Positions 34,987 through 46,754 of a stretch of 64,000 nucleotides of DNA are shown piece after piece. Origin of the DNA: Phanerochaete sordida (taxonomy: Eukaryota > Basidiomycota > Agaricomycetes > Polyporales > Phanerochaetaceae). The translations under genes and the position numbers were made by a program. Under the pieces are notes generated by a model. That model saw nothing but the letters and a program-made list of their open reading frames with translations. It searched no databases and was not told the DNA's origin. The stretch is taken from the NCBI GenBank assembly GCA_019973155.2, contig BPQB01000003.1, positions 1,178,001-1,242,000 of the forward strand, given 5' to 3'. Each line of letters begins with the position of its first letter. Within the stretch, counting starts at the first letter, position 1.

Positions 34987-37900
34987 CTAGAAGCCTATCA
35001 GGCGGAGGAGCAGATAGACAGTCGAGCCGACGAAGCGCATGGCGGACATGCCGGCCCTGTCGGTCGTGCGTTAGTGCCTAGCACATCGAAGCTGAACGAA
35101 GGAACATACATGGCGAAGAACAGGAAGGTGAGGTACGGGTTGAAGGTGGCATCGTCCGTGATCGCAACGTGCTGCTTGACCCAGTTCGTGAACGCGGTGG
35201 AGGTAAACACAAGGATCATGAGCCTAAAGACAAAGTGTATCAGCACGGGACGTCATGTTGACGATTCGGGGGCATACATGTTGGTACCGATCCATGCAAG
35301 GACGACGTTGGTTCTGCTGTTCCGGTCGTGGTCGGCCTGCTTGGTAGCGGCGTCACGGTGCTCCTTCTCCTCAGGGGGCTTGACTCCGAGGGCCTGGCGT
35401 GAGGCCTTCCACACCTGGTCGACGTCCTCACGCTCGGTTGGAAGCTCTACTTCCATGACCACCTTGCCGCTGGCGTCCTTGAGTTTCTTGGCGCCGCCGA
35501 GGTCCTTCGCAGAGCCGTTGTCGCCCTTGGTACCCCTGACCACAAGGTCAGCGAGACGTCAAGAGAGAGAAGTACGCAATGTGTTACCAGGTGACGTCGT
35601 GCAAGTTGCACATGGCGTACATCACTTGGAAAAGAGTCAGTTACAGCCGATCATGTCAGCAGTTTACTCACTAAGGATGTTAATGTCTGCGATGGACGTT
35701 AGCTTAGGTGTCATGCGGAGGTGGATCTACTTACAGCTCGGCTGGAGGAAGAGGTACTGGATAAAGGACGTGAACATGTGCCAGGGTTCTCCATGAATGA
35801 TGGATCCGATGAGGTAAAGACCGTAGGTGGCAGCGAGGGAAATGACGATGTCGCGGAAAGTCGCATTGGTCTGGATGAGGCTATACTCGACAGTCAGCAA
35901 GTCGCTACCAAGTATCGAGGTTACACATACTGGGGTAGGTCTTTCCAGCCCGCAACTGTATGTGGGACAGCCAGGTAGACGGTGTATCCAGCACACCAGA
36001 GGGTGATGATAGCGCAGAAGCCGAACAGGATCATGGCAATCGAATAGGTCCATTTCGAGCCTTGAGGACGGTTGCCGAGGGAGCAGACTGTAACGAGGAA
36101 GAGAAGCGCGATGTACAGCTGTCGCGCTTCATGTCAGGTCTTAGCCACGATGGGACAAATGAGCGGACGCCACCTTCAGGAAAACTTCGAATACTATGGC
36201 ACCGGCGCCATCGTGAATCAGGCTGAAGGCGTCTGTCGAGCCGGTAGACGTGGCAGACGAGACAAGCTGTGCAGCAATTGTGTGAGTGAATGTCAGTTGG
36301 CCCCGAGTAGGGTGAACATACGAAGAAGAAGGCGAGATAGAAGTTGGCGAGCGACGTCCATGTGAACAGCAGCTGGAGTGCGTTGTAGATGAACTCGATC
36401 TGGCCGGAAAGCGGAACTTAGTTTCCAGGCAGGGGCCACGAAACGAGCACGTACCTGGAGCAGGAACATCCGGAAAATGTTCTGGCCAGATGTCCAGATA
36501 CGCCAGAAAAAGATGGTGGCATGGACGGATGCGAAGAACGAGCCGTTCAACCAACGTCGGCGTTGTGAGATGAACTCCGGAACCTGTCCGGAAGCAAAAC
36601 ACCCTCAGCGTTGCCCGCGGTTCAGGGACGAAATGCACATACGCTTGTCGGGACATCAGTGGCGGCCTTAGCACTCTTGACATACCGCAGTCTATCCGCA
36701 GATCGTGATCAGCGCTAGCCATTGCGGCGCGATAGATGGGAATCGACGTACACCCAGGCCTCACGCTTCTTGGTGACGATCTCGAAACAGAGGATACGAT
36801 CCTCGGCGAGGTACATGTTCCGCTCTGGGAATAGTCATGTGAATCCAGAAAAGCTGCGATCTGCGCCTTGACATACCGAACAAGCCAGCGTCACTGTGGC
36901 CTCCGTGCATCTCTTCACCCTTGAAGTATGACGCCAGCGGCCCTTTGCCGTCGGGGCCGTTCTGCAGCGCCTTGTATCGATAAGCACTGAATGCACCAGG
37001 AAGCACGCTAATGTAGCCGAAGACACTCTGACGTGCATGCTCAGATGAACGTTCGTAGCGATAGAAAGCCGCTCTTACCTCGAGTGGCTTATCCAGGATG
37101 TTGGACATTTTGTACTGTGGTCGTGCGATCAGTTGCAGACTCAGGATAGTCAGTCGATCGTTGACTAACCTCGAAATTCTGCGAGGCCGCCAGCGGACTG
37201 GTCAGGAGCAGCGAGCACGCCTTCCCCGTGTCAACACAGATCCTAGAAAGATATGAGATAATATAGGAATGGAGATTTCCTGGTACGTACTCTCCGCAGG
37301 CGCCACCAACGTTCTTGTGCTTATCGAAGCCTGGAGCAAGGTGAGCCACGGACTAGACCAAGTCAGGCGACACTCACATTTCCAGAGCTCGTAGATCGAT
37401 GTTCCGGTTGGTTTGGTACCAACATCGAGCAGAATGCAAACTATGCCCGTATTAGGTCTGATCCCAGGGACTCGAAACGCCTCGAGCGACATACCGTTTG
37501 GTTTGATCAGCGGACCGAAAGCATTGAAGAACCAACGGTGGCTGTTCAATTTCTTCTTGTTCTGCTCCTTCAAGCAAAATATGATCTGAACCGGGCATGC
37601 GCCCTGGGACACTTCTCCTCGGTCTGTCACTACGACGTGGGAGGTGTACCTGAGTCGCCGAAATCAGCAGCTGCCTGTTCGGGCTGGACGCGCCACATAC
37701 TCGAAGATGTGAGCGGTAACGTCCTTTCCACCAACAGAGTCTTTCGCGACACCCTCTTGGTAACAGCCCATCTAATCGACGCGTTCAGACACATGGCAGC
37801 GAGGGTACCGCGGTACGCACGAGAGTAAGCACTTGCAGTGTGCGCTTGTTGATCTTGTTCCGGCCATCTGAGACGACACAGACAACGACCTTCTTCCAAC

Positions 37901-38658
37901 CTTCCGGGCCCCACATCTTAGACTTGTTGCGACTGCACAGGTGCGCGATGTTCTTGATGACGCTGCCCAAATATGCGGTTGGGACGCGTCGCAGGATGCT
38001 CTGGAATACAGACTCACGCGTTCATGGTGCGGCAGAATAAGACCTCATCCTCGTTGTACATTGTCATAACAATGAACAATTCCGTGTGGCGACCATACAG
38101 GTACGGCCGCAGTGAGAACCTTGAGGCCATGAAGTCGTCCGGGTCGCAAGTAGCAGCAGTGTATCGCATCTTGGTCATCTCTTCATCATTTCGGCCGGCA
38201 GGAACGATATGGGTGGGGACCTGCATGTCCAGCACGAGATTCCCCTCCTGCAGCTCAATCTGGCGCACAGACCGCCGCTTCATGAGCTTCTCGCGGGCAT
38301 CGGTGTAGCCAGAGCTCGAACCCCTCGACATCGAGGGCTTCAGGTGTTGTTGGATAGGTGGATACGCCTGCTGGTAAGGCATTGTGGGGACGGGGACACC
38401 ATTGTGAAGCTGGGTCATTTCGTGGTGACTGGGATTGAGATGGGCCTGGGAGCCGGCGAAGGTGCTCTGGTACGACTTGGTCGACTTGCCATCCCAGTGG
38501 TCGTAGTCTTGGTAGTAGCCCTGAGGCTGGCCCTGGTAGTCTTGAGCGGGAACGTGCTGAGGGTGTTGGAATATCCCGCCGGGGGATACGGTCGGAGCGG
38601 TGGGAGGGTAGTCGGGAACGGCTCCGTGGTTATTGTAGGGATCCTGGTGGTAGGCCAT
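34987..38658 (-). CDS. Chitin synthase, division 1 (classes I-III)
   Basis: This is a plasma-membrane GT2 enzyme that polymerises UDP-GlcNAc into cell-wall chitin. [19 protein letters not shown] opens a Tyr/Gln/Pro-rich cytosolic region. The catalytic part includes [20 protein letters not shown], the donor-site stretch [43 protein letters not shown], the acceptor block [15 protein letters not shown], and the product-binding [14 protein letters not shown]. Several transmembrane helices follow, ending [20 protein letters not shown]. The last intron must be removed to reach that tail and the stop at 34987. About 900 residues. No myosin motor or cytochrome-b5 domain, so not division 2. The class within division 1 is not assigned. 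Confidence 0.93.
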
Positions 38659-39892
38659 GGCAAGATGGCTTGCACGGCGCAAACGAGAGACTGCAAAAGA
38701 ATGGACTGCTCGAGGACGAGCGCGAGGACTGTCAGGGCACGAGGAAAGGGTATCAAGCGTGAAACTGGGCTGGGCGGAGGCAGAAAGCAGAACTGCAGGC
38801 TCGCAACCGCCGCGCAGCACTCTCTGCCATCAAATCTCGATCTATGGCGCTCAGGCAACCGCCACGCCGCTTGCCAAGCGTGCACCAAATGTACTCCCGC
38901 GCGCCGTCGACGGCACGCTCAGCGCCGAACAGCGCTTTGTCGACAGCTGGCGCGGCATCCTACGCCGTTCGATGCACAGCAGCGTGCGCTACATGTCCGT
39001 TGGCATTCAGAGAAGGCAGGGGGACCACAGCCGAGGCGTACGATATGCTCGCCCCCGTCGACGTCTCGCTTGCATCAAAATATCGCCTTGGGAAACGTTG
39101 CAAAGTATCAACCGGAAAAGGATCAGAAGCTGACGGTACGATGTCGGCAGCATCAGCCCGCCGTATCGTGCGCGTGTGTACTTGCGGTCAACGGCTTCTG
39201 CGCGAATTCAGCAGGATCGGAGCAGAACTGCCGTGTTGCGCAAGATGGGCTATTCGTTGGAAAGGGTCGGTGAGGTCGCAGCCACCGGTCAGCCGGTGAT
39301 TGATTCGATACCTTTGTGGTTCCCTGTCATACTCGGGTTTGTGGAGAGCCTCCGCAGCGTGACCCTGAGCCGGTGGAAGCTCGGTGCGAGAGTACACGTC
39401 GACGTAGGGGAAGCACAAGGGCGGCCATCCCCCTCTGACAGACTGGCGCTCTCTCATCGGCCTGGGCCAACAGAAACCGTACAGCAGAAGTGCCAGCGAG
39501 ATGACGCGGCTTGTCTTGAGCCGCACAACCTTTTGAAGAACCTTTGCCTCATGGCCACTGCGAGGATCAGCTCCCGCAGGATCTCGTGCGCCCGTCACAG
39601 ACGTCGACGAACACCCGAGACTTTTTGCCTTGGGTGCGGTTATGTTCCGTAGCAACTGGCTGTTGTCGCTGCGTCGGGATAAAGGGGTTCTGGCAAGAGC
39701 ACATCGAACAAGGGGTCCAAGAAAGGAGAGAGTAGCAAAGCGACGCCAGGCTCTGATACCGCACTACAACCCCGGTAACAAACCCTGAGAGACGCGGTAT
39801 ACAAAAGCTTACAGGGCTCACAACGGTATTTGTAATGGGGTAACAAAGTGGATCAAACTCCGCTCGATACTAACAATTCCCACGCTGAAACG

Positions 39893-40035
39893 CCTGACGA
39901 CTCTCCTCCTGCCAGCCTCTTGTTGTCCTCAGCTCTCCTCTTTCTTCTCATCTTCCACCACTTCCCCCCCTCAAACGACCTCCCATCCTCTCCTCACGAA
40001 TTCCTCTTACTTTCTATCTCAAACCCCTCCACGGA
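39893..40035 (+). promoter_or_regulatory. Pyrimidine-rich core promoter/leader of CK1
   Basis: A CT-dominated tract (CTCTCCTCCTGCC, CTCTCCTCTTTCTTCTC and similar) ends just before a GTGAGT donor. Such tracts mark the transcription start region of strongly expressed fungal genes. Confidence 0.45.
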
Positions 40036-40043
40036 CTGTAATT

Positions 40044-40395
40044 GTGAGTGTCTCAGTGCCTCCCTGTGAAGCTTCCGCAGGATCAGATCACTCGCCATGC
40101 CTCGAGGCTGCTCCAAAGCCACGTACTGCCTCGCTGCCAGCATACAACCTTTCAGTTGTATCCGTAAACCGGACTGTATCGATCCAATAGCCGAACATGT
40201 ATCCTGCTGCAGAAGAACGGCGTGGCCGGACTACGCCCGAGGCGGTGCCAGGCTTGTCATCGATTCGAACACACCCCACCGTTTCCCGCTCTCCTTCACA
40301 CCGCGCCCTAAATCGCTGTACTTGGCTCTCGTTTTCCTTTCCTCACGTTCTTGTCGCCGTGCGAGCCTATTGACTGACTGCCACGTCTGTTGCAG
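40044..40395 (+). other. Probable 352-nt intron in the CK1 5' UTR
   Basis: A GTGAGT donor at 40044 lies just downstream of the CT tract. TTGCAG at 40390-40395, preceded by a GACTGAC branch-point sequence near 40373, lies 27 nt before the CK1 start. At about 350 nt it is much longer than the coding introns. Confidence 0.45.
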
Positions 40396-40422
40396 ACCTC
40401 ATCCCATTGAACCAAGATCACC

Positions 40423-41685
40423 ATGTCGGACCCGTCTGCGCATGGAAAGTTGGACCTGAGAGTCGGAGGCAAGTACCGGCTGGGGAAGAAAATCGGTTCA
40501 GGCTCTTTCGGTGAGTTGAAATGTGACATACGACCTCTTTATCGTTCCCTGACACCGCCGCCACAGGCGACATCTACCTCGGTATCAACATCATCTCCGG
40601 GGAAGAAGTGGCCATCAAGCTGGAATCTGTGAAGGCCAAGCACCCCCAGCTCGAGTATGAGTCGAAGGTTTACAAGACGCTTGCGGGTGGTGTGGGTGTC
40701 CCGTTCGTTCGCTGGTTTGGGACCGAATGCGACTACAATGCGATGGTCATCGATCTCCTTGGTCCCTCTCTTGAGGACCTCTTCAACTTCTGCAACCGCA
40801 AGTTCACCCTCAAGACGGTCTTGCTTCTGGCCGACCAGTTGGTAAGAGCACTCCTATTGTCCTGTGTGACGGTTGCTAACCCTTCCCAGATCTCCCGTAT
40901 AGAATACATTCATTCTCGTAACTTCATCCACCGCGACATCAAGCCCGACAACTTCCTGATGGGCATTGGCAAGCGCGGCAACCAGGTCAATGTCATTGAC
41001 TTTGGTCTAGCGAAGAAGTACAGGGACCCGAAGACGCACCTCCATATTCCCTACAGAGAGAACAAGAACTTGACGGGCACTGCTCGTTACACCTCCATCA
41101 ACACCCACTTGGGCGTCGAGCAAGCCCGTCGCGATGACTTGGAGTCTCTCGCCTACGTCCTCATGTACTTCCTTCGTGGCTCGCTTCCCTGGCAAGGTCT
41201 GAAGGCGGCGACGAAGAAGCAGAAGTACGACCGCATCATGGAGAAGAAGATGACTACCCCCACTGATCTCCTCTGCCGCGGCTTCCCCAACGAGTTCGGC
41301 ATCTTCCTGAACTACACTCGCGCCCTTCGCTTCGACGACAAGCCCGACTACTCCTACCTTCGCAAGCTCTTCCGCGACCTCTTCGTTCGCGAGGGCTACC
41401 AGTACGACTACGTCTTCGACTGGAGCGTGCAGCGCGGCCAGATGGAGGAGCAAGGCCAGAGCTCGAGCTCCAAGGTCGCCGGTAGGAGGAAGGTCGTCCA
41501 GGAAGAGGACCACCGTGGTACCGACAGGATGTAGGTGCTTATCAAGTCCCTTTCTTTCCGCTTCTTGGCTGATCTCACACTGTGCTAGGTTGCGTTCGCA
41601 CACTCGCCAGCAGCAGCAGCAGGCTGGCATGGTGCCTGGTGCCGTGGGACAGCAGCGGAGGGGCCGTGACGGTGACATGTGGTAA
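40423..41685 (+). CDS. Casein kinase 1, Hrr25/Hhp1-like
   Basis: This is a Ser/Thr kinase of the CK1 delta/epsilon type, active in vesicle traffic, DNA repair and clock control. [20 protein letters not shown] is followed by the P-loop [18 protein letters not shown] lysine (EEVAIKLES), catalytic loop [24 protein letters not shown], and the CK1-specific [15 protein letters not shown] with the SIN signature replacing APE. Substrate-recognition basic patch and [12 protein letters not shown] follow; the C-terminal tail is Gln-rich ([14 protein letters not shown]) and ends GRDGDMW. No CAAX or palmitoylation cysteines close the tail, so it is the soluble Hrr25/Hhp type and not the Yck membrane type. 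Four exons. Confidence 0.95.
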
Positions 41686-42886
41686 ACAGCCCCCTCGTCT
41701 GTGGTGAGGGTGTTCGTTGCTAGCACGTCCGGAGCACGCCGAGCGTTGGGGGGCGGGGGGCAGGTGAACGGTAGCTCGGTCAGGATCTGTGTCGTCGCAT
41801 TCGGAGTCCGGTAGTCGTGCGGGTGTCGTCTCGTCAAGTCAGCGCGGCGGACATCAAGCACTCGGGAGGACGCCTCGATCGCTGTCGTCGTCGAGATAGC
41901 GCAAGTCGGACGAGGCCCGCAAGTCATCCACCATCCTGCGCGCTGTGCGCTCATCACCATGTCGCCGCGCTAGGACCTGGGATAGAAGCTCGATGATGAC
42001 ACCACACAACTACCAGATGCATATGGGCCTCGGTTCTCCTTCAATACGGACGCTTTTTCTTTTCAGGTCCCGACGCTTCTCCGCTCGCTGCGGGGGAAGT
42101 CTGCGCTCATACCGCAGATGTTGGGGCTGCTTCGTCCTCATCGCTTTATTCTCCAGTCCCCTTGCGCCGTATTCACCGTCTTTGTAGGCGGCTTCCACTA
42201 TTACTCATAATCTTGCCATCCAATGTCTGTACCATTGCCATCTCCTCATCCCTCTATTCCTGTCCGCACTACCACATTCCTTTCACACTCCTCCTTTTCT
42301 GCTTGCTCATCCCCGACTCATACACCTAGTACTGCTTCCATGTTTGTTGACCCGTGTTTGGTGACTTCCTCCTTTCTTCCGCTCCGCAGGTAGACTTGCG
42401 GAGTCCGCGCTAGAAGGGAGAGGGCGCCGAGTTGTAGGCGGAGGGGTTTCCCGAAGGCGAGCTCGAGGGGAAGAAGACCACCACGTCCACAGGCAGCAAA
42501 CTCGCTCTCACGACCCGCTCACGACTTCACGCTCTCATTCCCTTCACTGCCTTTCTTCCCCCGATACCTCGTGGCGGACGTTCCACACCGGACGCTGTAC
42601 ATTCCGTCTGCGATTGCATGTCTCGTACAACACGAAGTAACCCGCTCGTTGAAGAACTGGTCTCCCTGTGCAGTAGTAGTCTATCCCGGCTTCGTAATGT
42701 TATGGATGTATCCCGCATGTTTTCTCTGCAACGATTGACGGAGATCGTGCGCAGTCGACGTCGTCGACCTCGCAAAGCGCAAGGTATGTAAGCGTGAGAA
42801 ACACTTGCCAGATGAGGCAAGCCCGTGCACTACGACGTATCGACCACGTCGCGCTCGTTTACAGCCTCTACCCACCTCTCGATACC
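41686..42886. other. CK1 3' UTR and gamma-COP promoter
   Basis: 1.2 kb without a recognised gene. A CT-rich tract near 42230-42330 probably marks the gamma-COP transcription start region. Confidence 0.5.
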
Positions 42887-45800
42887 ATGTCTCTGGCCAG
42901 CAAAAAGGATGAGGAGAGCGGCCTCAGCACGTACTACAACAACAAGACGACGGTGATACAAGAGGCCCGCGTCTTCAATGATTCGCCTATTAGCCCACGG
43001 AAGTGCAGGGCACTCCTCACCCGCATCGTCTACCTGCTCTATGTCGGCGAGACATTCACGACCCAGGAGGCTACGACCCTATTCTTCGGGACGACCAAAC
43101 TGTTCCAACACAAGGACGTGAGTCCCATGTTCTCCGCCGGCCGCTTCGCGTTGAAACGAACACGTTTGGCAGAGTGCGCTCCGCCAGATGGTATACCTGG
43201 CTATCAAGGAGCTCGCCACGACCGCGGAGGACGTCATAATGGTCACCAGCAGCATCATGAAGGACATGCAGCCCAATTCGGAGGTTATCTACCGGCCGAA
43301 CGCCATCCGCGCCCTCTGTCGCATCATAGACGTACGTCTGCCTATGCTCCAGCGCGCGGTGCCGTATACTCACCGTGCCATGCAGCCCTCTATGGCGCAA
43401 GGCGTCGAACGATTCTTCAAGGCTGCCATTGTAGACAAGAACACCTCCATTTCCTCCGCTGCGCTTGTCTCGGCGTACCACCTGTTCCCCGCTGCAAAGG
43501 ACGTCGTAAAGCGTTGGGTCAACGAAGCGCAAGAGGCCGTGAACGCGAAGGGCTCGGGCAGCTTCTTCGGGAGCAACACCGGCGGGAACTCGTACCTCGG
43601 CTGGGGCAGCTCGTCGTCTTCTACCACCAGCGGATACCAGGCCATACCCTCCACGAGCTACATTACGCAATACCACGCGCTCGGTCTCCTGTACCTCATC
43701 CGCCAGCAGGACCGTATGGCCGTCACGAAGATGATCCAGCAGCTGGGTGGGGGCAAGACAGGGTCCGGCACTGTGCTCAAGAGCCCGCTGGCGCTGTGCA
43801 TGCTGATCCGGTACGCTGCGAAGGTCATGGAGGAGGACCCCAAGTGAGTGTTGAGCTTGTCGCGTTACTGAGCTTCGATTGAACTGTCGTAAAGCGTGCA
43901 GCGCCAGATGCTCGACCTGATTGAGGGCTGGCTCCGTCACAAGAGCGACATGGTCAACTTGGAAGCCGCCCGCGTCATCTGCGAGCTGAAGAACGTATCA
44001 CCTGCTCAGCTGCAGAAGCCGATTGCAGGTGCGTTCGCTCACGAGTTTCAAATACGCGCGAGCCAGCTGAACGCCAGATCCCAGTACTACAGCTCTTCTT
44101 GTCATCTCCGAAGTCCTCGCTGCGCTTCGCCGCGACGCGCACGCTCGCGAACCTGGCGCTTTTGCACCCCACTGCCGTTGCTACCTGCAATCTTGAGCTG
44201 GAGCAGCTCATCTCCGATGCCAACCGGAGTGTTGCAACATATGCTATCACCACGCTGCTCAAGGTAAGGGTAGTGCTGTTTCGCAATAATCCGGGACGCT
44301 AAGTCTTTGTCAGACCGGCAACGAGGCTTCAGTTGACCGTCTCATCAAGCAAATTACTGGCTTCATGAGCGAGATCAGCGACGAGTTCCGCGTCATCATC
44401 GTGGACGCGATTCGTTCGCTGTGTCTCAAGTTCCCTGCCAAGCACGCTTCCATGCTCTCCTTCCTTTCAGGTGTTCTGCGCGACGAGGGTGGATACGACT
44501 TCAAGCGCGCCGTCGTCGAGGCCATGTTCGACATGATCAAATTCATCGGCGACTGCAAGGAACAGGCGCTCTCGCACCTTTGCGAATTCATCGAGGATTG
44601 CGAATTCACCAAGCTGTCTGTTCGCATCTTGCACCTGCTTGGTGTCGAAGGTCCGAAGTCGCCGCAGCCGACCAAATATATCCGCTACATTTACAACCGT
44701 GTCGTCCTGGAGAACGCCACTGTCCGCGCGGCGGCTGTGTCGAGCCTTGCCAAATTCGGCCTCAACAGCCTGGACGACAAGCTGAGCAAGAGCATCAAGG
44801 TGCTTCTCAACAGGTGGGGTTTCGTTTGATTTATGAAGTCCTACCTCTGATGTCAGGGTAGGTGCTTGGACGATGTCGACGACGAAGTCCGTGACCGGGC
44901 GGCGATGTACTTGAAGGTGTACCAGGAGCCACCACTTGCGGATATCTACGTCAAGGAGGGTGAGTGTGCATGCGCTCGCGAACCTTCTGGGGCGGCGCTG
45001 AAGATCTTATTAGAATCCGTCTTTTCACTTTCGGCTCTCGAGTCCAAACTCGTCTCCTACCTCAGCGACCCCGAGGCAGTCGCAGAATCCTTTGACGTGT
45101 CCTCCATTCCCAAGATTAGCCGCGCGCAAGCAGCTAAGGAAGCGTCCCGTGCGTGGATCACGGCCGTGGCTCGGTTCGCTGTCTAATATTTGGTTCTAGG
45201 GCCAAGCACGCTTGAGACTTTGGGTGCGCCTAGCACTTCGAAGGCTGCCACGCCGCCCCCACCTACGGCCGCAGAGACGCAGTCGGCCTATGCTTCACAG
45301 CTGGCAGAAGTTCCAGAGTTTGAGACGTATGGAACCGTGCTCAACAGCAGCACCAAGCCTGCGCAGCTTACGGAGAGCGAGACCGAGTACCAGGTGTCGG
45401 TCGTCAAGCACATCTTCAGGGAGCACGTGGTCTTCCAGGTGCGCGAACACAAACTCGTGGTAGACGAGATAGTTGACACTCTTCCTTGCAGTTCAATGTG
45501 TCGAATACTATCCCGGACACGGTGTTGGAGCAGGTCTCCGTTGTGATGCAGCCCCAGGGCGAGACTGGTTTGACAGAAGACTTCCTCGTGCCGATCCCAC
45601 AGCTCTCGTCTGCGAACTCTCCTGGCATCATGTACTACTCGTTCACGCGGGACACGCCAGAGGAGTACCCAATCGGGTCGTTCTCGTGCGTGCTCAAGTT
45701 CGTGAGCAAGGAAGTGGATCCCTCGACAGGAGAGCCAGAGGCGGAGGGCTACGAGGACGAGTACTCGTTGGAGGACACGGAGCTGTCCGCGGCAGACTAC

Positions 45801-46198
45801 ATCATGCCGACGTACGTGACGTTCGCGTCCGAGTGGGACCGCCTACGCGGTGGGGTCAATGTCACGGAGACGTTCTCACTTCCTGCAATGGACTCTCTCA
45901 AGGGTGAGCACATGTCCGTCCTACCGCGTCTGCGACGGGCTGCTGACCCTGGGTGTCTCCAGCTGCGTGCGACTCGATCATCGAGATTCTCAATATGCAG
46001 CCTCTCGGTGGGAGCGAAGATCCACAATCGCCGACCGTGCATACACTGCAGCTGTCAGGTCTGGTGGCGGGTGGCGGAGGCAAGGTGCTAGTGCGGTCGC
46101 GCATGACCTACGCGAAGGGCCAGGGCGTTGCGCTGGAGCTGGCCATCCGGGCAGAAAAGCAGGAGTCGGCGAACCTGGTTGTCGCCGCGATCATGTAG
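42887..46198 (+). CDS. SEC21: Coatomer subunit gamma (gamma-COP)
   Basis: This is a subunit of the COPI coat F-subcomplex, used in Golgi-to-ER and intra-Golgi transport. [20 protein letters not shown] opens the adaptin-like HEAT solenoid: [60 protein letters not shown] and IRALCRIID are strongly conserved. The linker is Ala/Pro/Thr-rich ([20 protein letters not shown]). The C-terminal appendage begins near [20 protein letters not shown] and ends ANLVVAAIM. About 920 residues over at least nine exons, standard for the family. Adaptins of AP complexes are excluded by the [14 protein letters not shown]-terminus and the gamma-COP appendage sequence. Confidence 0.95.
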
Positions 46199-46754
46199 AG
46201 TGCCTGTGGACGTTCTTACGAGTACCTTATTTTTCGACTGTGGAATACTATTGCGGATCTCTCTCCCTGTGCGGGGCGGAAAGCGGACGGAGGTGGTCGC
46301 GGCTCCAGGGATGCGGAGGTGCGGGGAGAGACCGGCTAGCCGGCGAGGTTGGTCATCCGAGGGGCAGGCGTCCAATGTGGACGGGCGAGCTTACCGTAGT
46401 CTAACGATTTGAAGTCGGTGTCCCCAACGGCATGATGCTGCCCAGGGCATCGGTCGTACCACACCCTTCCACACCTTGCCACAAAACCTGCGCGACGTCT
46501 GACGTGGACGGTTACCCAGTTTCCAAGCAAATACCCCGCCCCGCAGCCCGCAGAGCATCCCAGCCGCGCTCGCAGCTGCTCTGATCGTACTTAGCCCAGC
46601 TGCTAGCCTCTCGCAGCACCCGCATTATCCTCCACCACTCCTCGCACGACCACCCACCTCCTCCACCTCTGTGCATCCCGCGACCCTGGGGCTCCTGCAT
46701 GCGTCAAAGCCCACCACTCCGCCGCCACCCGTGACACCACTTACGCTATTTCTG
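46199..46754. other. gamma-COP 3' UTR and pantothenate kinase promoter
   Basis: No gene features seen. A pyrimidine-rich stretch at about 46590-46680 precedes the pantothenate kinase start. Confidence 0.5.

Larger units (their letters stand above)
38659..40422. other. Divergent promoter region between chitin synthase and CK1
   Basis: 1.76 kb without a recognisable gene. Part of it belongs to the CK1 leader described separately. ORFs up to about 160 codons occur in several frames between 38.8 and 39.7 kb but show no family motif and look random. Confidence 0.5.
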